From assembly GCA_033439295.1 (NCBI GenBank), contig JAVTLE010000010.1:310001-374000 (forward strand): a stretch of DNA of 64,000 nucleotides, in the 5' to 3' direction. A program made the position numbers and the translations under genes. The DNA is from Deuterostichococcus epilithicus (taxonomy: Eukaryota > Chlorophyta > Trebouxiophyceae > Prasiolales > Stichococcaceae). This document shows, piece after piece, positions 46,310 through 57,304 of the stretch (positions are counted from its first letter, which is position 1; the number at the start of each line of letters is the position of its first letter). The notes beneath the pieces were generated by a model that did no database searches, had not been told where the DNA came from, and worked only from the letters and a program-made list of their open reading frames with translations.

Positions 46310-48638
46310 TCACGACTGGGTGGCATACTGCTCCTCCTGTGCGCGCCACTCCTTGGCCCAGTTTAGCAAGCACCACCGCCGCAGCCACCGGGGGACCCAG
46401 CCAAACACGTACGCCCGAAGCAGCGGCGGGCTGTCGCAGTGGAGCAGCGTCACGCCGAGCACGAACAGACACAGGAGCGGCTGCGACGGCGGCGATGCCC
46501 CGGCGGGCACCAGCACATTGTGGTGCACTGCTACCAGCAGGTTTCCCAGAAAGCTCAGGGAAACAGACCTCCGCAGTACCCGCATCTCGTTGCCCTTCGT
46601 CCTGCGGCGGAGCTCCACTGCCGCGTCCTGCGTTATGCGTGCGATGCGTGGAGATCATCAATGACGGGCAGCAACAGGTTATCACCATCAGGCTGAGTTC
46701 CGGTCAACAATACAGCACACGTGCGAGCATGCCGGTCCGAACGTGTGATGCCGGGCTTCTGCACAGACCCAAGCGCTCTGCGCGTCAAGCCGACGATGTC
46801 GATGGAGGCTAAATTTTAGCTGTGCGCGCACCTTGAGGCAGAAAGCGGCCATGCCGGCAGCTGCGCCCTCCAGTAGCATAATCTTCAATAACCAGCCGTC
46901 TATTGACCCAGCGGAGATCGAGGGAGCTGCTGCGCCATATGCCTGGCGAGGATACCAGGGCCTTGTGGAATGGCGACATAATTGAATCACACGGAACTGA
47001 CGTACAAAGTGTGAAATCGAGTGCTCGAAAGAGCGCACTGATGCAATGACAGACGTCTGGCACCACCACCGGTGCCGGCATCAGGACAAGCAGAGAACGT
47101 ACCGACGTGAGGCACAGCAGCAGCAGCCCCGGTGGCAGCAGGAAGGCGAGGCGCCGCCATAGCTTCCCTACTGGCGCCAACTGCGCCGTATCCGCTGCCG
47201 CCGGCTCGGCTGACTTATCCATTGCCCGCAAGCTGCCGCCGCTGCCGGCTGCTGCTGATGTGGCTGCTGCATCCGCAGCGCCGCCGGCCGGAAGTCGTTG
47301 CTGCCCGCCTGCCGATGTGTCCTGCGGCTGCTGCGCTGGCGCTGTGCTGTATGTCACCGCGCCAGCCGCGTCTGCACCGTGACTGGCGAACGCGGCCAAG
47401 ATACCGGCAACCCACACCACGCCCACTTCCCACAGCATGGAAACTCTGCAAGTTCAGCGCCCATTGCATGCCTCATGACGTCGTACGACATCACCAATTG
47501 CGAAGGGAAGTATGAAGATGAGCTGGACAAACACGATGAGGCCGCCCTGTCAATCCTATCAATGTGCAATTGGCAGCCAGACTTGCTCTGCATCGACCAC
47601 CAAGCTGGTGGGCAAGCAGTGCCCCGGGGTGGGGGGGTTTGATGCCCACCTCCTGGAGGAGACTCCCACTGCCCACACAAACTCCGATGTCGAGGGCAAA
47701 GCGGAGGTCCAGACATGGACGAGCGCGGCGCCGAAAGTGATGGCGATGAAGGTGCCCAATTGGCGGCAGGTTTTATTGCCCGCCAGCCGCTGCTCCCAGC
47801 CCGCTTTCTGCAGCGGTGCACAGCAGCGGTATACCTGGTGCGCTGGCCAGGGCGTGTAGTGCTCGCGAGCACGGCCGCACGAATACTCCAGTTTCGTGGG
47901 ATGCAGGTTGTAGATGCTTTCAGTGTCACACTCAGGGGCAGCATCGGAAACTGTGGTGGCAGGTAGAGGAACCGCACCAAGAGCACATAATATATTGCCG
48001 CCAGCGGCCAGGCACTGACGCCTGCGCAGTCGGGAAGCTGACTCAGTGCCTAGACATTAGGTGCTCCAACGACAGGAGGACGGCAGCTAGGATGCACAGG
48101 ACTGCGCCGTCAAGCCCCATCTCGCTGTGGTCTGGTGTCAGAGACGAAGCATTACTCTACATACATGGGCGAGGCATGACAATAGATAATTAAGCTTCCT
48201 TGGAAAAGATAGAATCACTTGCCCACGTGCCGAATCAGGACGAGAGACGACGCCTTTGGGACGGCATCCACAAATGCGGCCTTGAAAAACACCTGAGGCC
48301 ATACTGCGACGATGGCGCCAACCCCTGTGCCACATGCCCGCATGTTAATGTTGCCGCGGCACCTGCCCGAAGGACGACCCAGCGGCTTGTGGGTCACTCA
48401 AACGTGTAATCAGGACGCTGAAATTTGCAGTAGCCCACCCATGAGAGTGACGGTTGCCATGCTGAATAACCATGCGGCGATGTCGCCGGCGGCAGTCACG
48501 GCGCGCGAGCCTGCAGCACCGGAAATTGTGAAATAGTGCTAAACCTCTGCTTGGTGCGCTTCAAAATTCATGGTTGAGTCTTCGGGATTGCGCAAGGCCT
48601 GAACCTGAGGGAGCAGGACCGTTGTCCAGGTCTGCCAT
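46310..48638 (-). CDS. Multi-pass membrane protein, unknown family (paralogue B)
   Basis: No family recognised. ATG at 48638 gives MADLDNGPAPS. A clean phase-1 junction joins it to GSRAVTAAGDIAAWLFSMAT then VTLMG (about 48510). Further exons are GVGAIVAVWPQVFFKAAFVD then AVPKASS (about 48350-48250), GAVLCILAAVLLSLEHL (about 48090), WPLAAIYYVLLVRFLYLPPQ (about 48010), FIAITFGAALVHVWTSAL (about 47740), VGVVWVAGILAAFASHGADA (about 47420), KLWRRLAFLLPPGLLLLCLT (about 47140) and MLLEGAAAGMAAFCLKV (about 46860). The last exon is VLRRSVSLSFLGNLLVAVHH through RRWCLLNWAKEWRAQEEQYA, ending at 46310. Exons align with paralogue A in the same order (for example LAFLLPPGLLLL with LTFLLPLGLPLL). B has a longer Ala/Gly loop (about 47250-47340) and a longer C-terminus. 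Confidence 0.75.
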
Positions 48639-49344
48639 GTCTGCCGTCTCAGCCGGACCGCTGTTGGAGGCTGAGCACCTTCCCTGTGTGAACAAGCCAC
48701 GGATATTTGCACCGCAAGGCAGCTTGTCAAATGTTTTGCTCTCAGAAGCAATATTTGCTTTGCCAGAGCGGGTATGTTATGCTGCGACACTTGCCGCAAG
48801 CAATGCCCTGCCGGAATGTCCTGGCCCATCGCGCAGCGGCAACCGGTGTCCTATGCTTCCTGGCTGTGCTTCGGCTCCAAAGAGCAGTCGGGCAGCGTCG
48901 GGAGTGTGTGCCGTCAAGAGTAATCGGGCTGCAGCACGACACACTGTAGCGCTCCTTGCTGCAGCGTCGCGGGCGCATAGACGCAGCGGCCGACATGCCT
49001 GATGGCGGAGAGACTGGACACGATGACGAGCGCAAACGCATTCGAACATGGTGTTTGCGCTACAGCATGCGCTTTGAATCGCTGACAAGTAGGTAATCCT
49101 GTCGAGGCAGAGCGCAGAGTAGCAAGTGGCTACAAGTGCGCCTGCAGACGGCGCCCCGTAACAGCAGCAGATCAAGAGCGTCGATTGTACATTGAAATGA
49201 AGAGAACTTTCTTGGGAGTCCGAATCCGGATGCTTTGAAACTGAATCGTCGGATTGCTGTCAGACACTGTCAGACAGGTGTCGCAATCGTCGACACCTCA
49301 CACACTGCAACGCTCAGGAGCCCATGGACGAGCGGCTGCGATGC
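48639..49344. other. Intergenic upstream of paralogue B
   Basis: No gene recognised. The proximal part should be the promoter of the minus-strand membrane gene. The rest leads into the plus-strand Ala-rich ORF. Confidence 0.45.
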
Positions 49345-50961
49345 CAGGGGCTAAGTGTGCACGGCGCCAACCATCGCAAACCTCCTGAGAGCCGCTGACC
49401 TGATGGCTCCCCTACTCACCGCCCTCGGCTTCAACGCACGCATCAGGAGGGCCGCTTCCCTGAACTGACCGAGGACGTCGAGGACCTCGACACCTGTCGT
49501 GAGTGGGTGGCCGTGTGCCTCAAGCAGGATCTGCTGCCGGTGTGGGCAGCAGCTGCCCGACAGTGTCCCCAGCCGCCCCCGCCTCATACGGCATGTGCAC
49601 AGCAGACGCTGCGCCACCCGGGCTGGCCACGGGCCCGCGGCAACATCCCTCTCGCCGGACTGGCGGTGCACACAGACACATCCATGCAGCTCCTCGAGCT
49701 GGAGGCTGAGCGCGATGCGCGCTACGCCACCTTCTCAGCTCTTGCCCTCGCCGCCGATGGGCTGCCGCCTCTCGCCGATGCCGCGGCAGCAATCGCCGTG
49801 CGGAATTTGCTGGCTGACTTAAGGCGCAAGCTCAAGGTCACCAACAACCACAAGGAAGTCTTCTGGCGCCCTGTCCTGGACGGGCTGCCGACGGCAGAGC
49901 GCCGGCACACCGCGGCGGCAGCCCAGCGGCGGGCTGCCGGCGCCGCTCTGCAGCAGCATGCTCCTGCCCTGCCTCAGGGGATGGCCGGTCTGGCACACGG
50001 CGGATCTCAGTCAGCCGCGGCTAGGGCGCCGCTAGCGAGGGCGCCGCGGCAGGGGGGCGTCACGGCCAGGCCGGCCGCAGCGCAGCAGCCGCAGACCTCG
50101 ACACCCACGCTCGGGCCTGCGGCGCCTCATGCGCCTGGGGGCCAGATAGGTGCTAGCGCCCAACACGCGGCAGCCGCAGTCCCGCCAGCAGCAGCGCCGC
50201 ATCTCGGCGGCGGCGCTGCCGCGGCGGCTGCCGCATGGCCCGGCAACCAGGACCAGCCGCATGCCGGCACACCAGCGGCAGGGGCGGCATGCGGCTTTGC
50301 GCGACCAGCGCCAACGCCCGCGATAGCCGCCCCACCGTTTGGTCCAGGCCCGCCGGAGCTCGGCGAGTTGTGTGCCTGCTGTGAGATGAGGAACCCAGGC
50401 CGTGTGCACCACTACTGGGTTTGCACCATTGCCCGCGCAGTGGTCTCCGCCATCGAGGCCGAGCTGTGGGCGGCCGCAGCAGCTGCTGCCGTAGGAGCAG
50501 CGCCGTCAGCCGCCGCAGTCCCCACAGTGGCCGCGGCGGCTGGCGCCGCAGGGGCGGCGCCACCAGTCGCTACAGTTCGCACAGTGACGGCGGCAGCGGA
50601 ACAGCAGCAGCAGCGGCAGCAGCAGCAGCAGCAGCAGGGCCGGCGCCTGCTAGCAATGGACGTCTGGCTCATGCGCAGCCAGCAGAGAGTGGAGCGAGGG
50701 GTATGGCGCCTGGTCTGCCTGGCAGCCCTGTCTGCCATGGAATATGGGCGCAGGCTGGCGACCCGCCGCGTCCTGGGTGGGCAGCAGGCAGGGTGGCTGG
50801 CGCCGCGGCTGGCCCTGCAGGTGCAGCAGGCGGCCGTAGTGCGTTTTTGGAGTGTTATCGGACTTTTGTGCTTTAGAAGCGGTCCCGGAGGGGTGGCAGG
50901 GGTCCGCCGCCGCCCAGGGGCCCTTCATCAGTTTCAGCTGCAGCAGTGGGTAGTCGTCTGA
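49345..50961 (+). pseudogene. Ala-rich ORF with CX2C..HHX3C cluster, frameshifted upstream; possibly element-derived
   Basis: A long intronless-looking plus-strand frame runs to 50961. It stays open upstream through LTEDVEDLDTCREWVAVCLK (about 49460), but no in-frame ATG is found before about 49684. The preceding sequence reads ANLLRAADLMAPLLTALGFN then ARIRR in another frame, so a one-base shift near 49,460 seems to interrupt an older ORF. The central part is Ala/Pro/Gly-rich. CACCEMRNPGRVHHYWVCTI (about 50368) could bind zinc. A seven-residue Gln run follows (about 50615), then a Trp/Arg-rich end (VWRLVCLAALSAMEYGRRL). The single-exon layout, unlike all neighbours, and the zinc-knuckle-like cluster suggest descent from a mobile element. 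No family was recognised. It could also be a live gene with an unseen first exon. Confidence 0.4.
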
Positions 50962-51719
50962 TCGGCAGGCGGCGCCTACCGGCTGGCGTGGGTTATCTTT
51001 TGTTGCATGCGGTGTGCTTTGTTGTGGTGGATTTTTTGATTTAATTGGCATTGGGTCCTACAGACTTGTCGCTTGTGCTCATGTGGCTCGCGCTCCCGCC
51101 GGCCCGCGGGCGCCTGACATGCACGTGTGCGGTTCGCTGAGGCTACAGGGGCTCGCCGCCCCTTTGTGTGTGGTTCTGGGGCTGCGCCACCCCTACCCTC
51201 AAATTCAAGGGACCACACACCCTCACCGCCCAGGCGGGATACGCCAAGCGCTGGTCCGGCCCGCCGCTTGCCTTGCGGCAGCGGCAGTGCTCCCTCGCAT
51301 GGATGTCCTGCTGCCCCGCCGAGCACCGCTGCCCTTGACGTAAAAGATGGCTATTGCTCATGGTCAGTGGTCCGCATACCAGCCCTTGCGCACATAGCGA
51401 CCCAGCTTGGACCCTCGGTTCAGCGGCTTGACTTGACTACAGCGTTCCGCCGCTTGCCGCCGCACCCTCGCTATTTCAGCTCTAGCGTCAACCCCCTAAT
51501 AGTTGCTCCCGCCTCGCTAAGCCAGGGATGTAATGCAGTGCAAAGCAAAGCCACGCTCATAGCTCACTCAAAGAGGGTTGTCCCCTTGCATAGATGACAA
51601 AGGCCATCATGATAATACAATTGCTGTCCGGATTGCCTCGTGATATATCCTTTGTAGCCCTGGCTGCTGCGTCCATTAGCTTGAGGTTGCCGCCACCGTC
51701 AGAGCTTTACAGGAGGCGA
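50962..51719. other. 3' flank of the Ala-rich ORF and 3' UTR of MED8
   Basis: No gene seen. A T/G-rich tract (about 50,990-51,045) directly after the ORF looks like a 3' UTR. The rest is unassigned. Confidence 0.4.
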
Positions 51720-53783
51720 TCACTTGCGCAGCCCCTCGCCGGTGGTGACTGCTGCTAGCAGCAGCTCCTCGTCCGGGCTCTTCCGTTTCCGAGGGGCCAC
51801 CTGTGGGGCAGAAATGCGTGCTTGACAAATTCGAAATGTGCCAAGTAATTTACTCCGGCCAAGACCCTTGCAAAACTATCATCTGCCTCTGCCGCGGACT
51901 CCGGACAAAAGCCGTCAGTCCCCTTGCGACGCACCCTGCCCGCCGGTTTCCGCAGCGTCGCGGCGCCGCCGCCCACAGGTCCCGCCGGCCGACCTGCCGC
52001 CTGTATCTCACGCCGCCGTGGCCCCGCCGGATCCAGGACGCCGCCCGGCCGCCCGTCCTTGCCGGCCGTCATCAGCCGCTCGATGCCGGCATTGAACCGC
52101 TCCAGTGCCGTCTGTGCAGAAGCGAAACGGGCTGCGGTTCAGAAATTTGGCACGGGCATGTTAAAGGCAATAGAACAGCTGTTGAAGCCTAAAGACAGGT
52201 GCCGGGGACCAGACCAGCGCCCCGCCTGGCATCTGCTCGTTGTGGCGCGGCGGCCCCCCATAGGATCCCCGAGCAGGCTGCTCGCCCCTAGCAAGCTGGG
52301 CGCACCGTGTGCCACCGGGTGGCACCACAAGGGCGCCTGCTGCGCTCCGAACCCTCAAGCTTTGCCTCATGGAGCAGATGTCATTTGTAACCTTACTTCG
52401 TCAGCAATTGACTTGTGTGCTTCTCCTTCATCGGTTCCTTCATTGACAACTCGATCGGAGCGTCCGCTCGTGCACACCAACAGGTTGTCGCACAGCGCCA
52501 TCAGCAGAGCAGCCGCTCCCGACAGCGCCGCAGTGTGGCGGCACACACGTCAGGCCTTCCTCTATCCGAGGCATTTCATGGTCCCTCACAACGGCCCATT
52601 CCATTGGAGCCTCTGGTCCAGTGCGCACGCACGCGGGCTGTCGTGCTGGGCCTCGGCAGCCGCGCCGCCGGGCACACCGCAGGAGGTCCCTCCACCGGAG
52701 CCCTTTCTCTATACCCTTGTGACTGTGGACTTCGCACCGACAGGCTGTCGTACTGGGCCTCCGCGCTGGCGCCGCCGGCCGACTTGCGGTGCGCCGCCAA
52801 AGCCGCGCTGTCCCGAGCCTCCATTTCCGGCAGCAGCTTGGTGGCCAGCATGATGGGCAGCACGCGCGCCGTGTCCTGGTCTACCGCCTGCTGCGCAGGT
52901 TCAGGCTTTTAGAACAACAGAATGCCATAGGTGGCCAGGATTGCAGCTGGGGCGCCGGCATGATGAGCACACGCACGCTGGGACCCGGTCAGCTGCCTGC
53001 AGGGTTCTGTTGATGTTGGGATGCAGTTCGTGTGGCAGCCAGAGCTCGTTGACTCTGCATGCGGCCGCCTCGGCTGCCTCACCTTTGGGTGCGCCACGTA
53101 GTGCTTGGCAAGCGGCCGCAGCTGGGCCGCCAGCTGCTGCCACTGCACCTGCAGCACCGCGAAGCGGTCCAGCGCATCCGCCCTGCAGGGGCACCGGAGA
53201 ATGGCAATCTGGACCCCCTGGATGTGTTTGTGTCACAACCGTTCCTGTGGATGCATGCAACTGCCAATGGGACACGTGCGGCGTCGACGGGCAGGCTGTC
53301 CCTCCTCACCAAGTGGCGTGTGTGAGAGGGAACAGGGCGAGGTGTTTCGTGGGTTGCAATGGCAAAAATCAAGTGCCGAGCATCGCCTGATCAAAGCTCA
53401 TCAAAATTGACGGAGCTCGCAGGGCAGCGCGGCGAGCAGCCCCACCAGCTGATGTTGTGCGCATTGTGCGTCAGCCCCGCCGCCATCTGGTCGAGGCTGC
53501 GCTGCAGGTCGCGGCCGCGGGCGGCGAGTGCGGTGAGGTTCATCTCGCCGCGGCCGTTTCCCAGCAGCAGCTGCCGGAACGCTGCCTGCCCCGCCGCGGC
53601 TTCTGCACCAGGACGGATGCACGGGAACACATAGTCGGCTGGCTGAGGGTAAGGAAGCTTGCGGGGGCAGCACAGATGAGCGTCAGTGTGCCAAGCCCCA
53701 CAGAAGCGCGATCGATATTGTGTGCGGTCACCTGGAGCGGTTGCGGGTCGCTGCATGGTTGAGGATCCGGTCGGCGCCGCCAT
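51720..53783 (-). CDS. MED8: Mediator complex subunit 8
   Basis: Head-module subunit of Mediator, which bridges activators and RNA polymerase II. ATG at 53783 gives MAAPTGSSTMQRPATAP (exon to 53732). A phase-1 junction leads to EAAAGQAAFRQLLLGNGRGE and MNLTALAARGRDLQRSLDQM then AAGLTHNAHNISW (about 53605-53430). Next come ADALDRFAVLQVQWQQLAAQ then LRPLAKHYVAHPK (about 53180-53085), a short exon (about 52980-52910), and VLPIMLATKLLPEMEARDSA to GGASAEAQYDSLS (about 52875-52735). The remaining exons are TALERFNAGIERLMTAGKDG (about 52110) and VAPRKRKSPDEELLLAAVTT then GEGLRK, with the stop at 51720. The order matches MED8: N-terminal coiled coil, SF-LL-QL helix, the LRTKxxPEVE-like element (here MLATKLLPEMEARD) and a C-terminal LVAAVxxGxGL-like helix. 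A GR/PA-rich linker precedes the end. The start is supported by the clean splice frame. Confidence 0.8.
52627..52791 (-). repeat. Exon-derived duplication in a MED8 intron
   Basis: The real exon end (52791-52738) encodes SAGGASAEAQYDSLS. The block starting near 52636 matches it at about 31 of 40 bases by eye (offset about 107 bp) and would read GGAAAEAQHDSP. A third, weaker match begins near 52481. Confidence 0.6.
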
Positions 53784-54324
53784 GGCGGGCGCTGCTGGCC
53801 AGGTGTTGCTGCGGCAGCTCCCTGCCGCAGCGGCCGTGCGCACCTGAGGGGGCCAAAGTGATGGCAAGGAGGCCGGTTGCTGCAGCGATTATTCAAATGA
53901 GCACGGCTAGACAGCACCGATCAGCCTCCCAGAAAGCTCCGATGAGCGTGCAGATGCTTCCGGTTGATGTACGGGGAAAATGTTAGTAATTGCGGTGCAA
54001 CGCCCAGTCTGTGCAGCAAAGGCATTCCTCTACGTCGATGGCAAGCTTGCACGAGTAGGACATCGCACAAAGACCGAGCAAGAGCGATGCAAGGATAGAC
54101 TTGCATCAGGGGAAGCAAGGGGCGCCATCAGCGGGGGGCAGGCATGCTTGAAAAATTCAAACGCGATCAGACATTTTCGTCTGAAAACTGCCTTCCCCGG
54201 GGTCCTTGCTGTCTTAACATTGGCTGGTCTCACTCCGTCCCATCAGCAAGGTATTCTGATCCAACCGCTGTGACAGCTCGTGACCTGAACTGACCCAGCG
54301 CGTCAGCCGACCGGATAAACACAG
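53784..54324. promoter_or_regulatory. Shared divergent promoter region, MED8 / CDCA7-like
   Basis: 541 bp separate the two start codons of head-to-head genes. No open reading frame of note. A bidirectional promoter is inferred from layout only; no element was identified. Confidence 0.5.
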
Positions 54325-56409
54325 ATGGCGTCTCCGGCCACGGACTGCAACGCCTACGAAGTGCAGCGGCAGCTGCAGATTCAGCAAAACCAACATCGTC
54401 TCGGTGAGCAGAGCTGACGATCCGAGCTGCCGATCCCGCGTTTCCAGACACCAGATCTTGAAACATGACCAAGCTGCAAATACCTCCGCTGTTCTGCGCG
54501 CAGCGGCACTCGGCGTGCTGCAGCAGAAGACGCTAATGGACGGAGCTTTCAGGATCGTGAGGAACCCGCTGAAGCGAACCGCATGCAAGCGAAAGGTTCG
54601 TCTTCCCCATTTGGCTGGCGTCGACACAAGTGTCGATATTTCACTCATTGCTCAAATCGCCGTGATGCAACACAACATACCTGAGAACCGTGATCGAGGT
54701 TTCCCACTCGGATTCTCGCCTCCTGCTGTGCACCATTCAAGGGCCAGGCATGCAGACCACAGCGCCCATGGCCAGTTCTAAGTCACATTTGACGCATCAT
54801 CAATGCTTAGAGCACCGGTCTGGATGGCTCTGTTAAACTCACGAGCTGTCCAAAATTGTCTCCTCATCACAGGACAAGGTGCGGACGCCGCCGTCGCGAT
54901 CGTCTCCACGCCTGAGCGGCGGTGCCGCTGAGTTTGCAGGCCTGTCGCATGAGGACGATGCGGCGGTCGAGAGTGAGTTTGCTTCCACATTTTGCTTTGC
55001 ATATCGCACTCATCGTGAATCAGGCCATCTTGTCGAGGCATCTAAACCTAGGCATCTGGATGCGACATCGTGCAGCTGGTCGTCACCTCGTTACAGCTTC
55101 ATGCACCAGCCGCTCCTCCCTGGGGTTGCGCAGCCATCCCTTACGCATGTCATGGGCGCAGGGAAGGCGGCGGCGCAGCTGTTGCAGCGCATCACCAGCA
55201 CTGCGGCGCCAGGCCTGACACAGGCGCAGGCGGCCACGCGGTGCAACAGCAAGATGCGAGGTTCGATCTATGACAATGTCGCGGGCATCACCTGCCACTT
55301 CTGCCGCCAGGTAGGCGAACAGACACCTGAAAACCTCACACCGACACACTGGCCGAAACCTCGCCTTACTCACCTTCCATGAGTCCTGCTGCTGGAACCA
55401 CAGGCCGATTGCACATCGGCAAAGCTCTTCAAGCTATCTGTTTCAGCGTTTTCATTCAGGTGGATATGAAAGCCTCTCCTGCCGCTGCCGAACCGCCAGT
55501 GTGCCTTGCGTCCCGCAGAAAAAGCTGTGCGGGGAGGCAGACTGCCCGCGCTGTGCCAACCGCGACCCCGACGCCGCCTGCATAGGTGGGCCACCCTGAA
55601 CCAGTGCTCGCTGGCATGCCTGCATCCACAAGCTGCAGCAGTGCTGACAAGCTGCCGCCCATGAGTACTGCCTGCAGCACTGCAGCAGCAGGACCCTCAA
55701 CACAGCCCCCCCAGCTCCAACCACTCCGTGAAGCCTTGCGTCTCCCCTGGGCCTGCACACAGGCAAGTCGGAGTGCAGCCGCTGCTCCAGCGCGACGGGC
55801 CGCTTCTGCCGCGCGTGCCTGCTGGTGCGCTACGGGCAGCGTCTGGAGGTCGTGCGGCAGTGCATGGCGGCTGGCGAGTGGCTGTGCCCGCACTGTTACG
55901 AGGACGACCACCCGGACGAGGTGCCTTGACATTCATTCCCGGAAGTCTTTCTCAATCACCTCTCTCCCAGGTCCTGGCGGCCTGTAAGGCGACATCCTGC
56001 GCACTCCGTGCACCAGCCGAGCAGATGTGGCATTGTTACAGTTTTGCTGCCTCGCGCGATGTTGTGGTTGAAGGCGTCTATTCTCACACGCGGTGATGCA
56101 CTCTGCGGTCTGCCCGACCTGGCCATGCACAGCGCCTCGATGGAGAGGCTGCATCGCAGCAGGGACTGTCCCATGCCGAGCCCGACTGGTGGTTCCTTTG
56201 CTGCGGCGCAGGACTGGATATGCAATTCCAGCATCTGCATGACGCGGCGGGGGATGCGGCCAACGGGCATCGCCATATTCGAGGCGCAGGCGCAGGGTTT
56301 TACCTCCGTGGCGCACCTAGTGGCCCACCGACTAGGCGTCGAAACAGCAGCCGCCGGCGGCGCCGCGTGCAACAACGGCAGCAGCAACAGGAAGTGCCGC
56401 GGCTGCTGA
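54325..56409 (+). CDS. CDCA7-type 4CXXC_R1 zinc-finger protein
   Basis: Nuclear DNA-binding protein of the CDCA7 family. In animals and plants these proteins partner the HELLS/DDM1 remodeller and support DNA-methylation maintenance. ATG at 54325 gives MASPATDCNAYEVQRQLQIQ then QNQHRL. This is spliced to AALGVLQQKTLMDGAFRIVR (about 54510-54595), DKVRTPPSRSSPRLSGGAAE (about 54880) and GKAAAQLLQRITSTAAPGLT to GSIYDNVAGITCHFCRQ (about 55165-55310). The finger continues KKLCGEADCPRCANRDPDAA (55511-55585), KSECSRCSSATGRFCRACLL then VRYGQRLEVV and EWLCPHCYEDDHPDE (55763-55920). The last exon is DWICNSSICMTRRGMRPTGI, AIFEAQAQGFTSVAHLVAHR and a Ser/Gly tail, stop at 56409. The Cys pairs (CHFC, CPRC, CSRC, CRAC, CPHC, CNSSIC), the conserved RYG and the terminal RRGMxPTG helix are present. 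The insert between the first finger parts is slightly unusual. Confidence 0.85.
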
Positions 56410-57304
56410 GTGCCGCAGCAGCTGCCGCCTGCGCCCACATTGACAAAGAGAAGTGTTGCGGCTGCTTGAGCGGTGGCCGGGGGCTTGGGGCGCGCGGAAC
56501 CACCATTGACGATGACGGCGGCCACTGATGAGCGGTGGCCAAGAGGCTGACACCGGCTGCGTGGAAAGGTGAGATGGTACTAAAGCCGTCTGCAGCAGTA
56601 AGAACAGCAGCCACCGGAGCCGCGCTGCCAGAGCCGATGTCATGCTGCCAGTGGCTGGGCAGCAGAGCAAGTCTGGGTCATTGCACAAGTAGGTGGAGGC
56701 AGCAGCACAGCGCCAGCAATGTCAATTGACGTCTACTGTCAAATTCCGCCAATTGCTCCTCTGACAAAGTCGCATGATGATGGTACTTCCGCGATTTGAC
56801 TTCACCTCAGCCTGCTTCAAGTTGAAACTGTGCACTAGGAGTCACAGGTCAGCGCCAGAGCTGGTGTTCGTGAGTACGTTTGACAGCAATCAGAAGTCTC
56901 AGCAGTCTGCTTTTGACAGCAGTCGGTGCATACCTCAGTCCAGGCAGAAGTCCGAGTCATACTTCATGCAGCCATGGTCTCTCCTTGACACGAATGCAGT
57001 GGTCATAAAGCAAGCGGCTCAAGCGCGGCACAAATATTCCCCACGCCAACCACCTGTTTCCAGTCCAGTCATGCGCAACAACTGTTGGCACAACTCCGCC
57101 ATTGGTGACTCTGAAGTGAGTGGCACCACAATTCTGGAGGCCGCAGCTTCCTGCCGCGTCTGCCGGGTAGCATCGGGTGGCGCCGCCCCCGCACGCCGCT
57201 GGGCACGCCTGTCACAGCCAGTGGCTGCCGTCGGCCCTGCTCCCTCGACCATCCCGATGGGTCCAGACCTGATGCTGCTCAGATGACCGCCGTCCCGCAG
57301 AATC
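56410..57304. other. Intergenic: convergent 3' ends
   Basis: No gene recognised. It lies tail to tail between the CDCA7-like gene and the RRM gene. GC is lower in 56,700-57,000, consistent with non-coding DNA and 3' UTRs. Confidence 0.5.

Noticed and set aside
56332-56688. 118-aa minus-strand ORF at the convergent junction
   Set aside because: It overlaps the last CDCA7-like exon in antisense and has no recognisable domain.
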